Shown here: positions 36,387 through 46,600 of the stretch, piece after piece
Layout: every line of letters starts with the position of its first letter
How positions within the stretch are numbered: position 1 is the stretch's first letter
The notes under the pieces: model-generated
What the model was told of the DNA's origin: nothing
Seen by the model: only the letters and a program-made list of their open reading frames with translations
The model's database searches: none
Translations under genes and position numbers: made by a program
From: Clostridium algifaecis
Lineage (GTDB): Bacteria > Bacillota > Clostridia > Clostridiales > Clostridiaceae
Assembly: GCF_017874415.1 (NCBI RefSeq)
Contig: NZ_JAGGLM010000001.1
Coordinates: 62,001 to 126,000, forward strand
Length of the DNA: 64,000 nt
Reading direction: 5' to 3'

Positions 36387-37844
36387 ATGAATTTAAAAAA
36401 TATACTTTATAAAATAAATTATAAGGTTATCAGAGGCACAGATGATTTAGAAATAAGAGAGATTCAATATGATTCAAGAAAAGTTAAAAATGGAGACCTT
36501 TTTATATGCATTGAAGGTTACAAGACTGATGGGCATAAATATATTGACAGTGCATGTAAAAATGGTGCAGCAGCTATAATTTGCAGCAGAAATATAGAAA
36601 AATTGCCGGATTGTAATATTATAAAAGTGGATGATACAAGAAAGGTAATGTCTTTGGCTGCTTCAAATTATTATGGCAATCCTTCAAGCAAAATGAAGAT
36701 TATAGGAATAACAGGTACTAATGGAAAAACTACATCTACATTTATGATTAAATCTATTTTGGAAGCTGCAGGATATAAAGTGGGTTTAGTTGGAACTATT
36801 GCAAATTACATAGGAAATAAAAAACTTCACTCTGATAGAACTACCCCGGAATCCCTCGATTTACAGAAGTTATTCAAAGATATGGCAGACAGTGGTGTGG
36901 ATTATTGTGTCATGGAGACTTCATCTCATTCACTCTATTTGAATAGAATATATGGAGTAAAATTTTCTCAGGCGATATTTACAAATCTTACAAGAGATCA
37001 TCTTGATTTTCACAAGACTTTTGAAAATTACTACAATGCAAAGCTCATACTCTTTAAGAATACATTGAATTCAATAATAAATATGGATGATGAGTACGGT
37101 GAAAAAATATATAAGGATGCAGGAGGCAATAAGCTTACCTATGCTATTGAAAAATCTGCTGATATAAAGGCAGACAATTTGAATATGCATTCTAGAGGTG
37201 TAGAATTTGATGTAACATATAAAAATGAGACTCAACATATAAATCTAAATATACCTGGAAAATATAATGTTATGAATGCACTTGGAAGTATAGGTGCCTG
37301 TGTTAATGAAGGCATAGACATTAAAATTGTAAAGCAGGGACTTGAAAATTTGCTTGCTGTACCTGGAAGATGCGAAATTGTAACTCATGGATATAATTTA
37401 GACTATGAAATTATAGTTGATTATGCCCATACTCCAGATGGTTTGAAAAATATACTCAATACGGTTAGAGAGTTTAAAAAAGGAAGGCTTATAGCTGTAT
37501 TTGGCTGTGGTGGAGACAGAGACAATACAAAGAGACCTATAATGGGAAAGATAGGCACGGACTTATCCGATTTTGCAATAATAACATCTGACAATCCAAG
37601 AACAGAGGAACCTATGAGTATAATACATGAAATAGTTTCTGGAATCCAGAAGAAAAATTATGAAGTTATTGAAAATAGAAGGGAAGCCATAAAGGCGGCA
37701 ATGAAAATGGCACAAAAAGATGATATAGTGGTTATAGCAGGTAAAGGGCACGAGGATTATCAGATATTAAAGGATAAAACTATACATTTTGATGAAAGGG
37801 AAGTAGTGGCAGAGATCGTTAAGGAACTTGAGTCTGAAAGGTAA
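36387..37844 (+). CDS. murE: UDP-MurNAc-L-Ala-D-Glu:meso-diaminopimelate ligase
   Basis: This Mur ligase of about 485 residues adds meso-DAP to the peptidoglycan precursor, using ATP. The P-loop is [13 protein letters not shown], followed by a carbamylated-Lys region and [11 protein letters not shown]. The DNPR motif (SDNPRTEEP) is the meso-DAP selectivity signature, agreeing with dapF in this window. [15 protein letters not shown] is typical of MurE. ATG 36387 follows GAGGGG by 8 nt; the GTG at 36378 overlaps that site. It is 114 bp after spoVD, separated by a hairpin, and 54 bp before murF. Confidence 0.96.
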   Translation: MNLKNILYKINYKVIRGTDDLEIREIQYDSRKVKNGDLFICIEGYKTDGHKYIDSACKNGAAAIICSRNIEKLPDCNIIKVDDTRKVMSLAASNYYGNPSSKMKIIGITGTNGKTTSTFMIKSILEAAGYKVGLVGTIANYIGNKKLHSDRTTPESLDLQKLFKDMADSGVDYCVMETSSHSLYLNRIYGVKFSQAIFTNLTRDHLDFHKTFENYYNAKLILFKNTLNSIINMDDEYGEKIYKDAGGNKLTYAIEKSADIKADNLNMHSRGVEFDVTYKNETQHINLNIPGKYNVMNALGSIGACVNEGIDIKIVKQGLENLLAVPGRCEIVTHGYNLDYEIIVDYAHTPDGLKNILNTVREFKKGRLIAVFGCGGDRDNTKRPIMGKIGTDLSDFAIITSDNPRTEEPMSIIHEIVSGIQKKNYEVIENRREAIKAAMKMAQKDDIVVIAGKGHEDYQILKDKTIHFDEREVVAEIVKELESER

Positions 37845-37898
37845 AACTATTACTTCATTATAAAATTGTAAGTTGAAAAAGAAGGGAGAATGTTTAGC

Positions 37899-39296
37899 TT
37901 GGAATATATGAGCTTTGAAGATATAGTTAAGGCAATAAATGGTAAAGTAATATTAAAAGGCAAATATGGCGGCTTTGGCAAAGTCAGCACTGATACTAGA
38001 AAAATAGAAGAAAAAGACATATTCATTGCACTTAAAGGAGATAACTTTAATGGAAATGAATATGCCAAACTTGCAAGTGAAAAAGGTGCTTCTATATGTA
38101 TTGTAGATGAAATAAAATATAAAGACAGTGATATACAAAATTATACCACTATAATTAAAGTTGAAAACACCAGACAAGCACTTCTTGACCTGGCAGAGGC
38201 TTATAGAAATACACTTGACATCAGGATAATAGGAGTAACAGGTTCTGTAGGAAAGACTTCAACTAAGGATTTAGTGGCAGCAGCTCTCAGCTCAAAATTC
38301 AAGGTATTTAAGACAGAAGCTAACTTTAACAATGAAATAGGACTTCCAAAGATGATATTTAAGCTGGATAACAGTTTTGACATAGCAGTACTTGAAATGG
38401 GTATGAATAATTTAGGAGAAATACATAACATGGCTAAAGCTGCAAGGCCTGATATTGCAATCATAACTAATATTGGTACAGCACATATTGGAAGGCTTAA
38501 AACGAGAGAAAACATACTTAAGGCAAAACTTGAAATAACAGATTTCTTTTCTAATAAAAATATACTTGTAATAAATAACGATAATGATTTATTATCAGAG
38601 GTAAAAAGTAATAATTTTAAAATAAAAAAAGTATCATTAGATAATGAAGGAGATATAACAGCTTCAGATATAAAACTTATGGAAAATTCCATTGATTTTT
38701 TGATAAAGGAAAATAATTCGAATACAGGTGAAAGCATATCTGTAGAGGTTCCTGGAAAACATAGTGTCCTAAATGCTCTATTTGCTGTTATTTGCGGTAG
38801 ACTACTTAATATGAGCTATAGTGATATAAGAGAAGGACTTAGAAATTTGAAAACTACCAATATGAGACTAGAAGTTACAAAGGGAACCAAATTTACCATA
38901 ATAAATGACTGCTATAATGCAAATTTAGATTCTATGAAAGCAGCAATAGATGTGCTTTCAGGTTACAGCGGAAATAGAAAAATTGCAGTGCTTGGAACTA
39001 TGGGCGAGCTTGGAGAAAGTTCAGTTAAACTCCATAGGGAGGTTGGAAGATATGCTGCAAAAAATGAAATTAATTTGCTAATTGCAATAGGTGAATACAG
39101 TAAAGATTATAGATCAGGCTTTGAAAGTGTACAGAATGAAAATGGAAAAGTGATGGAATTTCAGGATTATAATAAAGTAGTGGAATTTTTAACTCATGAA
39201 TATATAAAAAAACAGGATGTAGTACTTGTTAAAGCTTCAAGGTCTATGAAATTTGAAAGTATAGTTCTAAAGTTAAATGAAAATATCGACAAATAG
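37899..39296 (+). CDS. murF: UDP-MurNAc-tripeptide:D-Ala-D-Ala ligase
   Basis: This Mur ligase of about 465 residues adds D-Ala-D-Ala to complete the pentapeptide. P-loop [62 protein letters not shown]. These blocks are all diagnostic of MurF. I prefer TTG 37899, 10 nt after GAAGGGAG; ATG 37890 is 1 nt from that site, and ATG 37908 is 19 nt away. Its TAG overlaps the AGGAGG site that serves a tiny ORF ahead of mraY. Confidence 0.95.
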   Translation: MEYMSFEDIVKAINGKVILKGKYGGFGKVSTDTRKIEEKDIFIALKGDNFNGNEYAKLASEKGASICIVDEIKYKDSDIQNYTTIIKVENTRQALLDLAEAYRNTLDIRIIGVTGSVGKTSTKDLVAAALSSKFKVFKTEANFNNEIGLPKMIFKLDNSFDIAVLEMGMNNLGEIHNMAKAARPDIAIITNIGTAHIGRLKTRENILKAKLEITDFFSNKNILVINNDNDLLSEVKSNNFKIKKVSLDNEGDITASDIKLMENSIDFLIKENNSNTGESISVEVPGKHSVLNALFAVICGRLLNMSYSDIREGLRNLKTTNMRLEVTKGTKFTIINDCYNANLDSMKAAIDVLSGYSGNRKIAVLGTMGELGESSVKLHREVGRYAAKNEINLLIAIGEYSKDYRSGFESVQNENGKVMEFQDYNKVVEFLTHEYIKKQDVVLVKASRSMKFESIVLKLNENIDK

Positions 39297-39305
39297 GAGG
39301 CGGAA

Positions 39306-39344
39306 ATGCTCTTTTATGGGCATCATTATATATGTATAGATTAA
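39306..39344 (+). CDS. 12-codon leader ORF overlapping the start of mraY
   Basis: ATG 39306, 5 nt after a perfect AGGAGG (39295-39300), encodes [12 protein letters not shown] and stops at TAA 39342-39344, which is 10-12 nt inside mraY in another frame. The mraY ATG itself has only a weak GGG 11 nt upstream. The small ORF thus carries the only strong ribosome site between murF and mraY. This looks like a translational-coupling device; the peptide need not have a function. No homology is claimed. Confidence 0.55.
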   Translation: MLFYGHHYICID

Positions 39345-40285
39345 TTTATTCAGTGTTAGTAGCATTTTTTATAGCAATTTTAGAAGGACCAGTTTTAATT
39401 CCAATATTACATAAACTTAAATTTGGGCAAAGCGAAAGGGCGGAAGGGCCTAAAAGCCATCAAAAAAAGGCAGGTACTCCAACCATGGGTGGAATAATAT
39501 TTATATTATCTTCCTTTATTACAATGTACATAATAGTTAAAAAACCAACAGACGAATCAATGGTTGCTCTTTATTCACTTCTGGCCTTTGGAATAATAGG
39601 AGGTATAGATGATGCACTTAAAATAAAAAGAAAACAAAATTTAGGACTTAGGGCATACCAGAAAATGATACTTTTGCTTGTTGCATCAGTTGGATTTGCA
39701 TATTATTCAGCTAATAATCCGTATATAGGCACTTCCATAATATTCCCATTTGTTAAAAAAAGTTTTGATATAGGCAAATTCTATATACCATTTATAGTTG
39801 TATTCTTTGCGGCAACTACTAATGCGGTGAATTTAACAGATGGATTGGATGGACTTGCAACCTCTGTTACATTACTTGTAATGACATTCTTTTCATTGGT
39901 AAGCCTGGCTATGGGACATATAACTCTAGCAATTTTTTGTGCAGTTGTTGCAGGTTCACTCCTTGGATTTTTAAGATATAATGCTTTCCCGGCACAAATT
40001 TTTATGGGGGATACAGGTTCTTTAGCACTTGGAGGTGCAATTGCTGCTGTAGCTATGATACTAAAATTGGAATTATTGGTTATAATAGTTGGTGGAATAT
40101 ATGTTATTGAAGTATTATCTGTAATACTTCAAGTTATAAGCTTTAAACTTACAGGAAAAAGAATATTTAAGATGAGTCCTATACATCATCATTTTGAGCT
40201 TTCGGGCTGGCATGAAACAAAAGTTGTTTCTGTATTTTGTATAATTACTGTTATACTATGTTTAATAGGGTTTTTATCCCTTTAG
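39332..40285 (+). CDS. mraY: Phospho-MurNAc-pentapeptide translocase MraY
   Basis: This 317-residue membrane enzyme with about ten helices transfers phospho-MurNAc-pentapeptide to undecaprenyl phosphate, giving lipid I. Conserved signatures are [12 protein letters not shown] in [23 protein letters not shown], and [23 protein letters not shown] is the histidine loop. No in-frame start lies upstream of ATG 39332 before the murF stop. The ribosome site is poor, but a leader ORF with a strong site overlaps the start. The next gene, ftsW, lies 74 bp on. Confidence 0.96.
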   Translation: MYRLIYSVLVAFFIAILEGPVLIPILHKLKFGQSERAEGPKSHQKKAGTPTMGGIIFILSSFITMYIIVKKPTDESMVALYSLLAFGIIGGIDDALKIKRKQNLGLRAYQKMILLLVASVGFAYYSANNPYIGTSIIFPFVKKSFDIGKFYIPFIVVFFAATTNAVNLTDGLDGLATSVTLLVMTFFSLVSLAMGHITLAIFCAVVAGSLLGFLRYNAFPAQIFMGDTGSLALGGAIAAVAMILKLELLVIIVGGIYVIEVLSVILQVISFKLTGKRIFKMSPIHHHFELSGWHETKVVSVFCIITVILCLIGFLSL

Positions 40286-40359
40286 ATTAATAAATACACT
40301 TGAAATTATATGCCTTTTTATGTCAGCATTATATAGTAATTAAGTAGGAGGATTATACT

Positions 40360-41484
40360 ATGTATAAATTAAATAAAAATATGGGATCTATAGACTTTAT
40401 ACTCTTCTCAACTATAATGCTGCTCATAGCTATTGGAGTGGTCATGGTATATAGTGCTAGTTCCTATATGGCATTTTTTGATAAAAACATACAGGACAGT
40501 ACGTATTATTTGAAAAGGCAGGGGCTGTGGGCGATTCTTGGAACAATTTTTATGTTTGCAGCTATAAAATTTGATTATCATAAGATAAAAAAATATACTA
40601 AGATACTTATGATATTTTCGGTAATATTGTTGTTGATAGTGTTTGCTTTTGAGGCAACTAAAGGTGCACAAAGGTGGATAAGATTTGGGTCGGTAGGATT
40701 TCAGCCATCTGAAATAACCAAGTACATAATTGTACTTTATATGGCAAAAAGTATAGAAGTCAAAGGCGGCAGGAAAATAGGAAGCTTTTTATATGGAGTT
40801 CTACCATATCTTTTAGTGTCAGGTTTTTACGCAGGACTTGTACTTGCAGAAAAAAATCTTAGTATAGCAGCAGTAATAATGATAGTAACACTTATTATAC
40901 TTTACGCATCAGGAGCTAAAATTACTCATATGGTTGGAGTTGTATTATTTGTAGTACTTGGAGGGGTTGCAGGAATAATTCTAGAACCTTATAGAATGGC
41001 TAGATTCACAAGCTTCTTAAACCCATGGGCTGATCCTAAGGGAAAAGGGTACCAGCTTATTCAATCTCTTTTAGCTCTTGGTTCTGGAGGGATATGGGGT
41101 GTAGGTCTTGGAAAATCAAGACAAAAGTGCTACTACATACCTGAACCTCATAATGATTTTATATTTTCCATAATAGGAGAGGAACTGGGACTTATAGGAT
41201 GTATTATAATAATTACGCTCTTTATAATTTTTATATGGAGAGGAATTGTTACTGCTATAAAAGCTAGCGATACTTATGGAACCATTCTGGCTACAGGAAT
41301 AACATCAGTAATAGCAGTACAGGCAATAATTAATATTGCAGTTGTTACAGGTTCCATGCCGGTAACAGGTGTACCACTTCCTTTTATAAGTTATGGCGGA
41401 TCTTCCCTGCTTTTTAATATGCTTGCGATGGGCGTACTTTTAAATATATCGCGGCAAAGTAAGCTTAATAATATGGCATTGTGA
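40360..41484 (+). CDS. ftsW: SEDS glycosyltransferase FtsW/SpoVE
   Basis: This 374-residue SEDS protein has about ten helices. It polymerises lipid II glycan strands with its partner PBP. Typical motifs: MVYSASS, KGAQRWIRFG, GFQPSEITKY, LGLGKSRQKCYYIPEPHNDFIFSIIGEELG (the KSxQKxxYLPEPHNDFIF block) and GVPLPFISYGGSS. AGGAGG precedes the ATG. In clostridia this gene is named ftsW or spoVE. The partner is probably the PBP at 34080. The usual neighbour murG is not found next to it. Confidence 0.94.
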   Translation: MYKLNKNMGSIDFILFSTIMLLIAIGVVMVYSASSYMAFFDKNIQDSTYYLKRQGLWAILGTIFMFAAIKFDYHKIKKYTKILMIFSVILLLIVFAFEATKGAQRWIRFGSVGFQPSEITKYIIVLYMAKSIEVKGGRKIGSFLYGVLPYLLVSGFYAGLVLAEKNLSIAAVIMIVTLIILYASGAKITHMVGVVLFVVLGGVAGIILEPYRMARFTSFLNPWADPKGKGYQLIQSLLALGSGGIWGVGLGKSRQKCYYIPEPHNDFIFSIIGEELGLIGCIIIITLFIIFIWRGIVTAIKASDTYGTILATGITSVIAVQAIINIAVVTGSMPVTGVPLPFISYGGSSLLFNMLAMGVLLNISRQSKLNNMAL

Positions 41485-41608
41485 TTTTTACACAGTGCTG
41501 TATTTTTTTGAATTAATTTATAAAAAATTAATCATAATTTTAATGAAATTAATTTTATTACGTGTTAATATATATTGTGTAAATAGATTATTATAAGTTG
41601 GTGTGGAT

Positions 41609-42382
41609 ATGGGCAATGCTTTGGTTAAAACTGAAAATGAACTTATTTTAAATAGAAGGAGAAGAAAGAGAATAAGAAAGATATTTTTATTATTTATATT
41701 CCTTATTTCAGTATTATTTATACTGTTAATAAAATTACCTTATTTTAATATTAAAAATATTAAAGTTTATGGAAACAAAAATATACAGGATAATAAAATT
41801 ATAGAACTTTCGAATATATATAAAGGAAATAATATATTTTATATAAATTTAAATTCTTCCAAAAAAAATATATTGAGTGATCCATATATAGATAAAGTAA
41901 CTATAACAAGAAAATTGCCATCTCAAATAAATATAAATGTAGTAGAGAGAGATGCGGTATTTTATATAAATATAAATAAAGATTTCTATGTAATAAACGA
42001 AGATGGTATAGTACTGCAAAAAAGAGACAGCGTAGACAATATGAAATTAGTAGAATTAGATGGAATAAATCCGTCAAGCACTAAAGTAGGAAATGTAATA
42101 AAAACAAATGATAATAGAAAAATTGATGCTATCCATAACATTGGAGATTTAATTAAAGACAGTAAAACTTCATTTGATATTAAATCTATAGATGTTTCTA
42201 ATTCTTTAGATATAAAGGCCTTTAGGTCAAATATGTGTATAAAACTTGGGAGTGCTGATGACATGCAAGAAAAATTGAATAAAGCTTTGAACATAATACA
42301 GCAGGAAAAATTGAATGACTCCAGGGGATACATAGATGTAAGATTTGACGGAAATCCAGCATTTTCTGTTGATAATAAGTAG
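41609..42382 (+). CDS. ftsQ: Division protein FtsQ/DivIB
   Basis: This bitopic protein of about 257 residues has a basic cytoplasmic tail (LNRRRRKRIRK), one membrane helix (~residues 24-44) and a POTRA domain (PYFNIKNIKVYGNKNIQDNKI). The FtsQ beta-domain follows (DPYIDKVTITRKLPSQININVVERDAVFYI). It helps assemble the divisome with FtsL and the PBP. The start is uncertain: GTG 41603 or ATG 41609, both with only a poor GGTG site. It begins a new segment 118 bp after ftsW. Confidence 0.88.
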   Translation: MGNALVKTENELILNRRRRKRIRKIFLLFIFLISVLFILLIKLPYFNIKNIKVYGNKNIQDNKIIELSNIYKGNNIFYINLNSSKKNILSDPYIDKVTITRKLPSQININVVERDAVFYININKDFYVINEDGIVLQKRDSVDNMKLVELDGINPSSTKVGNVIKTNDNRKIDAIHNIGDLIKDSKTSFDIKSIDVSNSLDIKAFRSNMCIKLGSADDMQEKLNKALNIIQQEKLNDSRGYIDVRFDGNPAFSVDNK

Positions 42383-42395
42383 GAGGATGGATCTT

Positions 42396-43121
42396 ATGGG
42401 CAAATTTAATTCACAGATAAGTGTTGGAGTAGTATGTGTTATATTGGGTTTCATGTTGGTAAATCAGTTTAAGACACTTATGAATCAGGATAATACATTA
42501 AATTTGAAAGGAAACAATAGCAGTGATATAACAGTTGAGATAGATCAGTATAAAAAAGAGAAGGCTTCACTTGAAGGAAAAATAGACGAACTCCAAAAAA
42601 AAGTAAAAAATTATGAAGATTCAGCTGCAAGTAAAAGTGCTTCTACTAAAAATCTTTTAGATGAATTGGATAAGACAAGAATATTAACAGGGGAAACGGA
42701 TGTAAAAGGACCCGGTATAGTTATATATATTAATCCGAGCAATAAAATATTTGGAAATAATTTAGGCGATAATGCAGCAGATAAAATAACAGATAAACAT
42801 TTGGTTTATTTGGTAAATGAGCTAAGGTTTGCTGGAGCTGAAGCTATATCTATAAATGATATAAGGATTGTCTCAAGAACTGGGATAAGAACAGCTGGAA
42901 ATTATATACTGATAAATGATGAAAAAATATCGCCGTCAAATAGAATAACAATTCAAGCTATAGGAGATGAAAAATTGTTATATAGTGCCATGAGTTTTCC
43001 AGAGGTTTTTTCAGATTTTAAAGATCTAGCAGATATTAAATTTGAAAAGCAAGATAATATATCAATAAATAAATATAATAAATCTTACGAATTTGAATAT
43101 GCTAAACCAGTTAAAGATTAA
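42396..43121 (+). CDS. DUF881 family protein, copy 1 (YlxW/YlxX-like)
   Basis: This 242-residue membrane-anchored protein has one N-terminal helix (ISVGVVCVILGFMLVNQF), a coiled coil (~residues 45-90: QYKKEKASLEGKIDELQKKVKNYEDS) and a DUF881 domain (TGETDVKGPGIVIYIN ... LVYLVNELRFAGAEAISINDIRIVSRTGIR). Relatives lie beside division genes in Firmicutes; the function is not established. ATG 42396 is 9 nt after AGGAGG. It is paired with a second DUF881 gene across sbp. Confidence 0.87.
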   Translation: MGKFNSQISVGVVCVILGFMLVNQFKTLMNQDNTLNLKGNNSSDITVEIDQYKKEKASLEGKIDELQKKVKNYEDSAASKSASTKNLLDELDKTRILTGETDVKGPGIVIYINPSNKIFGNNLGDNAADKITDKHLVYLVNELRFAGAEAISINDIRIVSRTGIRTAGNYILINDEKISPSNRITIQAIGDEKLLYSAMSFPEVFSDFKDLADIKFEKQDNISINKYNKSYEFEYAKPVKD

Positions 43122-43143
43122 TTTTGGGAGTGAGTGTAATAAT

Positions 43144-43488
43144 ATGGTTGGTTTTTTAGGTCTTATAGTAGGGATAATAATAGGTATAGTTTGGAATGTA
43201 AGTATTCCAGATAAATTTTCTCCTTATATGTCTGTGGCTATTCTAGCATGTCTGGATTCAGTATTTGGAGCTATAAAGGCGAATTTATCCAAAGGTTTTA
43301 GACCTGATGTATTCATATCAGGATTTTTTGGAAATTCGGTATTGGCTGCAGCACTTGCATATTTAGGAGATAAATTGGGTGTTCCAATATATCTTGCGGC
43401 AGTTATAGTTTTCGGAGGAAGAATATTTGACAATTTCGCAACAATAAGAAGAATATTACTTGAAAAAGCTAAGTCTCATAAACACTGA
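43144..43488 (+). CDS. sbp: Small basic protein Sbp (DUF1290)
   Basis: This small hydrophobic protein of 114 residues has about three membrane segments (GFLGLIVGIIIGIVWNVSIP; YMSVAILACLDSVFGAI; NSVLAAALAYLGDKLG) and the conserved tail FGGRIFDNFATIRRILLEK. Its position between two DUF881 genes mirrors the B. subtilis ylxW-ylxX-sbp block near ftsA. The function is unknown. GGGAGTGAG lies upstream, about 13 nt from the ATG. Confidence 0.86.
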   Translation: MVGFLGLIVGIIIGIVWNVSIPDKFSPYMSVAILACLDSVFGAIKANLSKGFRPDVFISGFFGNSVLAAALAYLGDKLGVPIYLAAVIVFGGRIFDNFATIRRILLEKAKSHKH

Positions 43489-43498
43489 GGTGAGTTAA

Positions 43499-44224
43499 AT
43501 GAGAGGTAATGAGGGTAATATATTTGTATTTATTTCATCTTTAATTATTGGAATACTTATATCCACTAATATTGTTATTCCTAAAAAGGAAGGCAGCAGC
43601 AAAAGCGTATTTTTAAGTTCACAGCAGTATCAGGATGCATACAACTCTAGGAACAAACTTAGAAGCGATATACTTGGATATATAAGAGAATATGATGAAA
43701 TTTCAGGAAAAATTCAAAAGTATGAAAAAGATGACAATGATAAACTGAAGATGAAGAATAATATTAATGAAGAATTGGAACAAGATAAAATGATATTAGG
43801 TGAAGATGCTGTTGAAGGACAGGGAGTAGAGATAGAAATAAATGATGGATCTACTAATGATAAAATGAGCTTATTTGAGGAGCAAATGAGGATCGTTCAT
43901 AATACTGATATAATAGAAGTAATAAATGATTTGAAAAATGCTGGTGCAGAAGCTATATCCATAAATGGAAATAGAATAATAGACAGGTCTGAAATTTATT
44001 GCAGTGGCCCATTTTTAAGGATAAATGGTATTAAAATAGCGGCACCATTTTTAATATATGCAATAGGCAATAAAAGTGTACTTCATAATTACATGATGTC
44101 TAATGAAAATTATTTAAAAATCATGATAACAAGAGGAATATATGTAAAATTAAGTGAACTGAATAAAGTAATAATACCTGCATATAATGGAACTTATAAT
44201 ATAGAATTTATGAAAAAAGATTAA
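43499..44224 (+). CDS. DUF881 family protein, copy 2
   Basis: This 241-residue paralogue of the gene at 42396 shares the layout: an N-terminal membrane helix (IFVFISSLIIGILISTNIVI), a coiled coil (RNKLRSDILGYIREYDEISGKIQKYEK), and a DUF881 domain (LGEDAVEGQGVEIEIND ... DLKNAGAEAISINGNRI). The two copies differ strongly outside the core. A GAGGTGAG ribosome site precedes the ATG. A 126-bp gap to yggS holds a weak TATAAT box at 44292-44297. Confidence 0.85.
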   Translation: MRGNEGNIFVFISSLIIGILISTNIVIPKKEGSSKSVFLSSQQYQDAYNSRNKLRSDILGYIREYDEISGKIQKYEKDDNDKLKMKNNINEELEQDKMILGEDAVEGQGVEIEINDGSTNDKMSLFEEQMRIVHNTDIIEVINDLKNAGAEAISINGNRIIDRSEIYCSGPFLRINGIKIAAPFLIYAIGNKSVLHNYMMSNENYLKIMITRGIYVKLSELNKVIIPAYNGTYNIEFMKKD

Positions 44225-44350
44225 AAAGTTTAAAATTATTAAAAAAAATATTTAAATTTTGAAGGATTTTTTAAATTAATGAAGAATAGATTATAATGTA
44301 TATATTGAGTTATTTTATGACAGCTAAATATGGTAAAGGAGACGAGAATA

Positions 44351-45022
44351 TTGTCGATTCAAGAAAACTTAGAAAAAATAGAAAAAAATTTAAAAGACAA
44401 TGTAATTTTATTAGCTGTATCTAAAACCAAACCATCTGAATATATAAAAGAAGCTTATGATTTTGGAATTAGGGATTTTGGTGAAAATAAAGTTCAGGAG
44501 CTTATAGATAAGGAATATAAACTTCCAAAGGATATAAGATGGCATCTTATAGGACATCTTCAAAGAAATAAGGTAAAATATATAGTAGGAAAAGTTTATT
44601 TGATTCATTCTTTAGATAGTATAAGACTTCTCGAAGAAATAGAAAAACGATATAAAGCTGAAAATTTGATAGCTAATACATTGATTCAGATAAATATAGG
44701 AAAAGAAGATAGTAAAACAGGTATATATTTAGAAGATTTGCAGGATTTAATAGATGTCTGTGAAAATTGTAAAAATGTAAAAGTTAAAGGAATTATGTCT
44801 GTAATTCCAAAAGGCAATGAAGAGAGCTGCAGAAATTATTTTAAAAAATTGAAAGGTATTTTTGATGATTTGAGCAAAAAGAAGTTTAAAAATATAACTA
44901 TGGATATATTATCCATGGGCATGACTCATGATTATAAGATAGCTATTGAAGAAGGCTCAAATTTAGTTAGAATAGGTCAGGGAATATTTGGAGAGAGAAA
45001 TTACGATGTAAAGAAAAAATAA
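44351..45022 (+). CDS. yggS: YggS/YlmE family PLP-binding protein
   Basis: This PLP-homeostasis protein of 223 residues folds as a single TIM barrel. The cofactor Lys is in LLAVSKTKP, and the family blocks FGENKVQE, WHLIGHLQRNK, IHSLDS, MGMTHDYKIAIEEGSNLVRIGQGIFG are all present. TTG 44351 lies 9 nt after AAAGGAG (44336-44341 region); an ATG at 44330 would overlap the site. It starts the ylm-type block yggS-sepF-ylmG-ylmH-divIVA, as in B. subtilis. Confidence 0.93.
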   Translation: MSIQENLEKIEKNLKDNVILLAVSKTKPSEYIKEAYDFGIRDFGENKVQELIDKEYKLPKDIRWHLIGHLQRNKVKYIVGKVYLIHSLDSIRLLEEIEKRYKAENLIANTLIQINIGKEDSKTGIYLEDLQDLIDVCENCKNVKVKGIMSVIPKGNEESCRNYFKKLKGIFDDLSKKKFKNITMDILSMGMTHDYKIAIEEGSNLVRIGQGIFGERNYDVKKK

Positions 45023-45050
45023 TATGTAAAAACATAGGAGGTATTAAATT

Positions 45051-45512
45051 ATGGCTGGTAAAATATTAAATAAGATGATGGGATTTTTAGGACTCGAGGA
45101 TGATTTCGATGACGAAGAAATTGAAGAGAAGGAAGAACTAGAAGACAAAAAAACCATAAATGGTTCTTCAGAAGTTGAGCCTATAATAAACTCAAGAAGG
45201 CAAAACAAAGTTGTAAGTATACATACAACTATTTCAGCTAAGGTTAGAATAGTAAAACCAACTACTTATGAAGAAGCAGCAGACATATGTGATGAATTAA
45301 AGAATAGGAAAATTGTACTTATAAATACTACAGGCCTTGAAAATAGAATAGCACAAAGATTGTTGGATTTCATGGGAGGCTCGAGTTATTCACTTGGTGG
45401 AAGTCTAGAAGAAATAGAAAAGGGTATATATATACTTTCACCTGCAAATGTTGAAGTAAGTAATGACTTGAAAAGTGAACTTTCAGGAAAAGGGCTATTT
45501 AGCTGGAAATAA
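45051..45512 (+). CDS. sepF: Cell division protein SepF
   Basis: This 153-residue cytosolic protein has an N-terminal amphipathic helix ([14 protein letters not shown]) that binds membrane, an acidic linker, and a C-terminal SepF core ([43 protein letters not shown]...[22 protein letters not shown]). SepF anchors FtsZ to the membrane and polymerises into rings. An AGGAGGTATT ribosome site precedes the ATG. Confidence 0.95.
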   Translation: MAGKILNKMMGFLGLEDDFDDEEIEEKEELEDKKTINGSSEVEPIINSRRQNKVVSIHTTISAKVRIVKPTTYEEAADICDELKNRKIVLINTTGLENRIAQRLLDFMGGSSYSLGGSLEEIEKGIYILSPANVEVSNDLKSELSGKGLFSWK

Positions 45513-45530
45513 ACACAATTGGAGGAAGAA

Positions 45531-45797
45531 ATGATAAGCGTTATTTTAGGTACTGCAATAGGATTGCTTTTTAGATTTTTAGAAGCAGCAATATTGGTGG
45601 ATGTAATATTATCATGGATACCAGGTGGTAGAAATGGTAGAATTGCAGAGCTTGTACACGTGTTTACTGAACCTTTTATGAGACCGGGAAGGATACTCCA
45701 GGAAAAGATTATGCCTGGACTTATGATAGACTTTTCACCAATAATTGCCCTTCTTATATTGGATATAATCAGAAAAATTGTATTCAGTATAATTTAG
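45531..45797 (+). CDS. ylmG: YggT/YlmG family membrane protein
   Basis: This 88-residue protein has two membrane segments and the family loop PGGRNGRIAELVHVFTEPFMRPGR. It belongs to a family linked to membrane protein or nucleoid distribution during division. ATG 45531 is chosen since GGAGGAA (45521-45527) precedes it; a TTG at 45519 is inside the ribosome-site region. Confidence 0.9.
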   Translation: MISVILGTAIGLLFRFLEAAILVDVILSWIPGGRNGRIAELVHVFTEPFMRPGRILQEKIMPGLMIDFSPIIALLILDIIRKIVFSII

Positions 45798-45809
45798 GGT
45801 GGAGATATT

Positions 45810-46586
45810 ATGGATAAAAAAACTTTTTTGAAAAAATTGGACTTTGTTCCGCAAAATATTTCATCAAATATATACGACAAGCTAATTCTAGCTAAAAAAA
45901 CAAATAAAAATACTTATACAAATGAATTTTATACACCTAATATATGGCAAACAGTACAGAATATGAAATATGAAATTGATTTAAATGTACAAAGCTTTGG
46001 TATATTTAAAGATGCAGAGAGAAGAATGATATTATTTTCTATGAATGATTGTATAGAAGATTATCCTATAGACTTGATAAAGATAAATATAAAGTCCAAA
46101 TTCTCCAAACTTTCCCATAGAGATTATCTAGGTGCTCTTATGTCACTTGGACTTAAAAGAGAAAAATTTGGAGATTTAATATTAAATGGTGATGAAGGCT
46201 GCTATTTTTGCTGTTCTAATGATATAAGTGATTATGTAAAGATGAACTTTAATAGCGTAAAGAATCTGAACTGCAGTGTAGATATTTTGGATTTTAATAC
46301 AGTTGTTGTTCCGGAATATAAATTTGAAGAATTAGTTATAAATGTTCCATCTATGAGGCTTGATTCCATAGTTGGTTCAATTTGTAATTTATCCAGAAGC
46401 AAAGCTGAAATGATTATAAAGAGTGGAAAAGTTCAGCTGGATTATTTTGAATGTACTAAAAAAGATAAAATTTTGAAGGATAATTCAACTATAATTATAA
46501 GAGGATATGGTAAATTTAAGTTTGTAGAAGAGATAGGACATACTGGAAAAGGAAGAAATAAATTACTTATAAAAAAATTTAGTTAA
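45810..46586 (+). CDS. ylmH: YlmH, S4-domain RNA-binding protein
   Basis: This protein of 258 residues has the YlmH N-terminal and central domains (HRDYLGALMSLGLKREKFGDLI is the family signature) and a C-terminal S4 RNA-binding domain (SMRLDSIVGSICNLSRSKAEMIIKSGKVQLDY). In other Firmicutes YlmH binds stalled 50S-peptidyl-tRNA and works in ribosome quality control parallel to RqcH; an RqcH gene lies at 53395 in this window. The gene sits 12 bp after ylmG. Confidence 0.93.
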   Translation: MDKKTFLKKLDFVPQNISSNIYDKLILAKKTNKNTYTNEFYTPNIWQTVQNMKYEIDLNVQSFGIFKDAERRMILFSMNDCIEDYPIDLIKINIKSKFSKLSHRDYLGALMSLGLKREKFGDLILNGDEGCYFCCSNDISDYVKMNFNSVKNLNCSVDILDFNTVVVPEYKFEELVINVPSMRLDSIVGSICNLSRSKAEMIIKSGKVQLDYFECTKKDKILKDNSTIIIRGYGKFKFVEEIGHTGKGRNKLLIKKFS

Positions 46587-46600
46587 TTTGAGGTGGTATT

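Noticed and set aside
38201-38737. 178-codon minus-strand frame within murF
   Set aside because: Antisense to a clear Mur ligase; no ribosome site or promoter.
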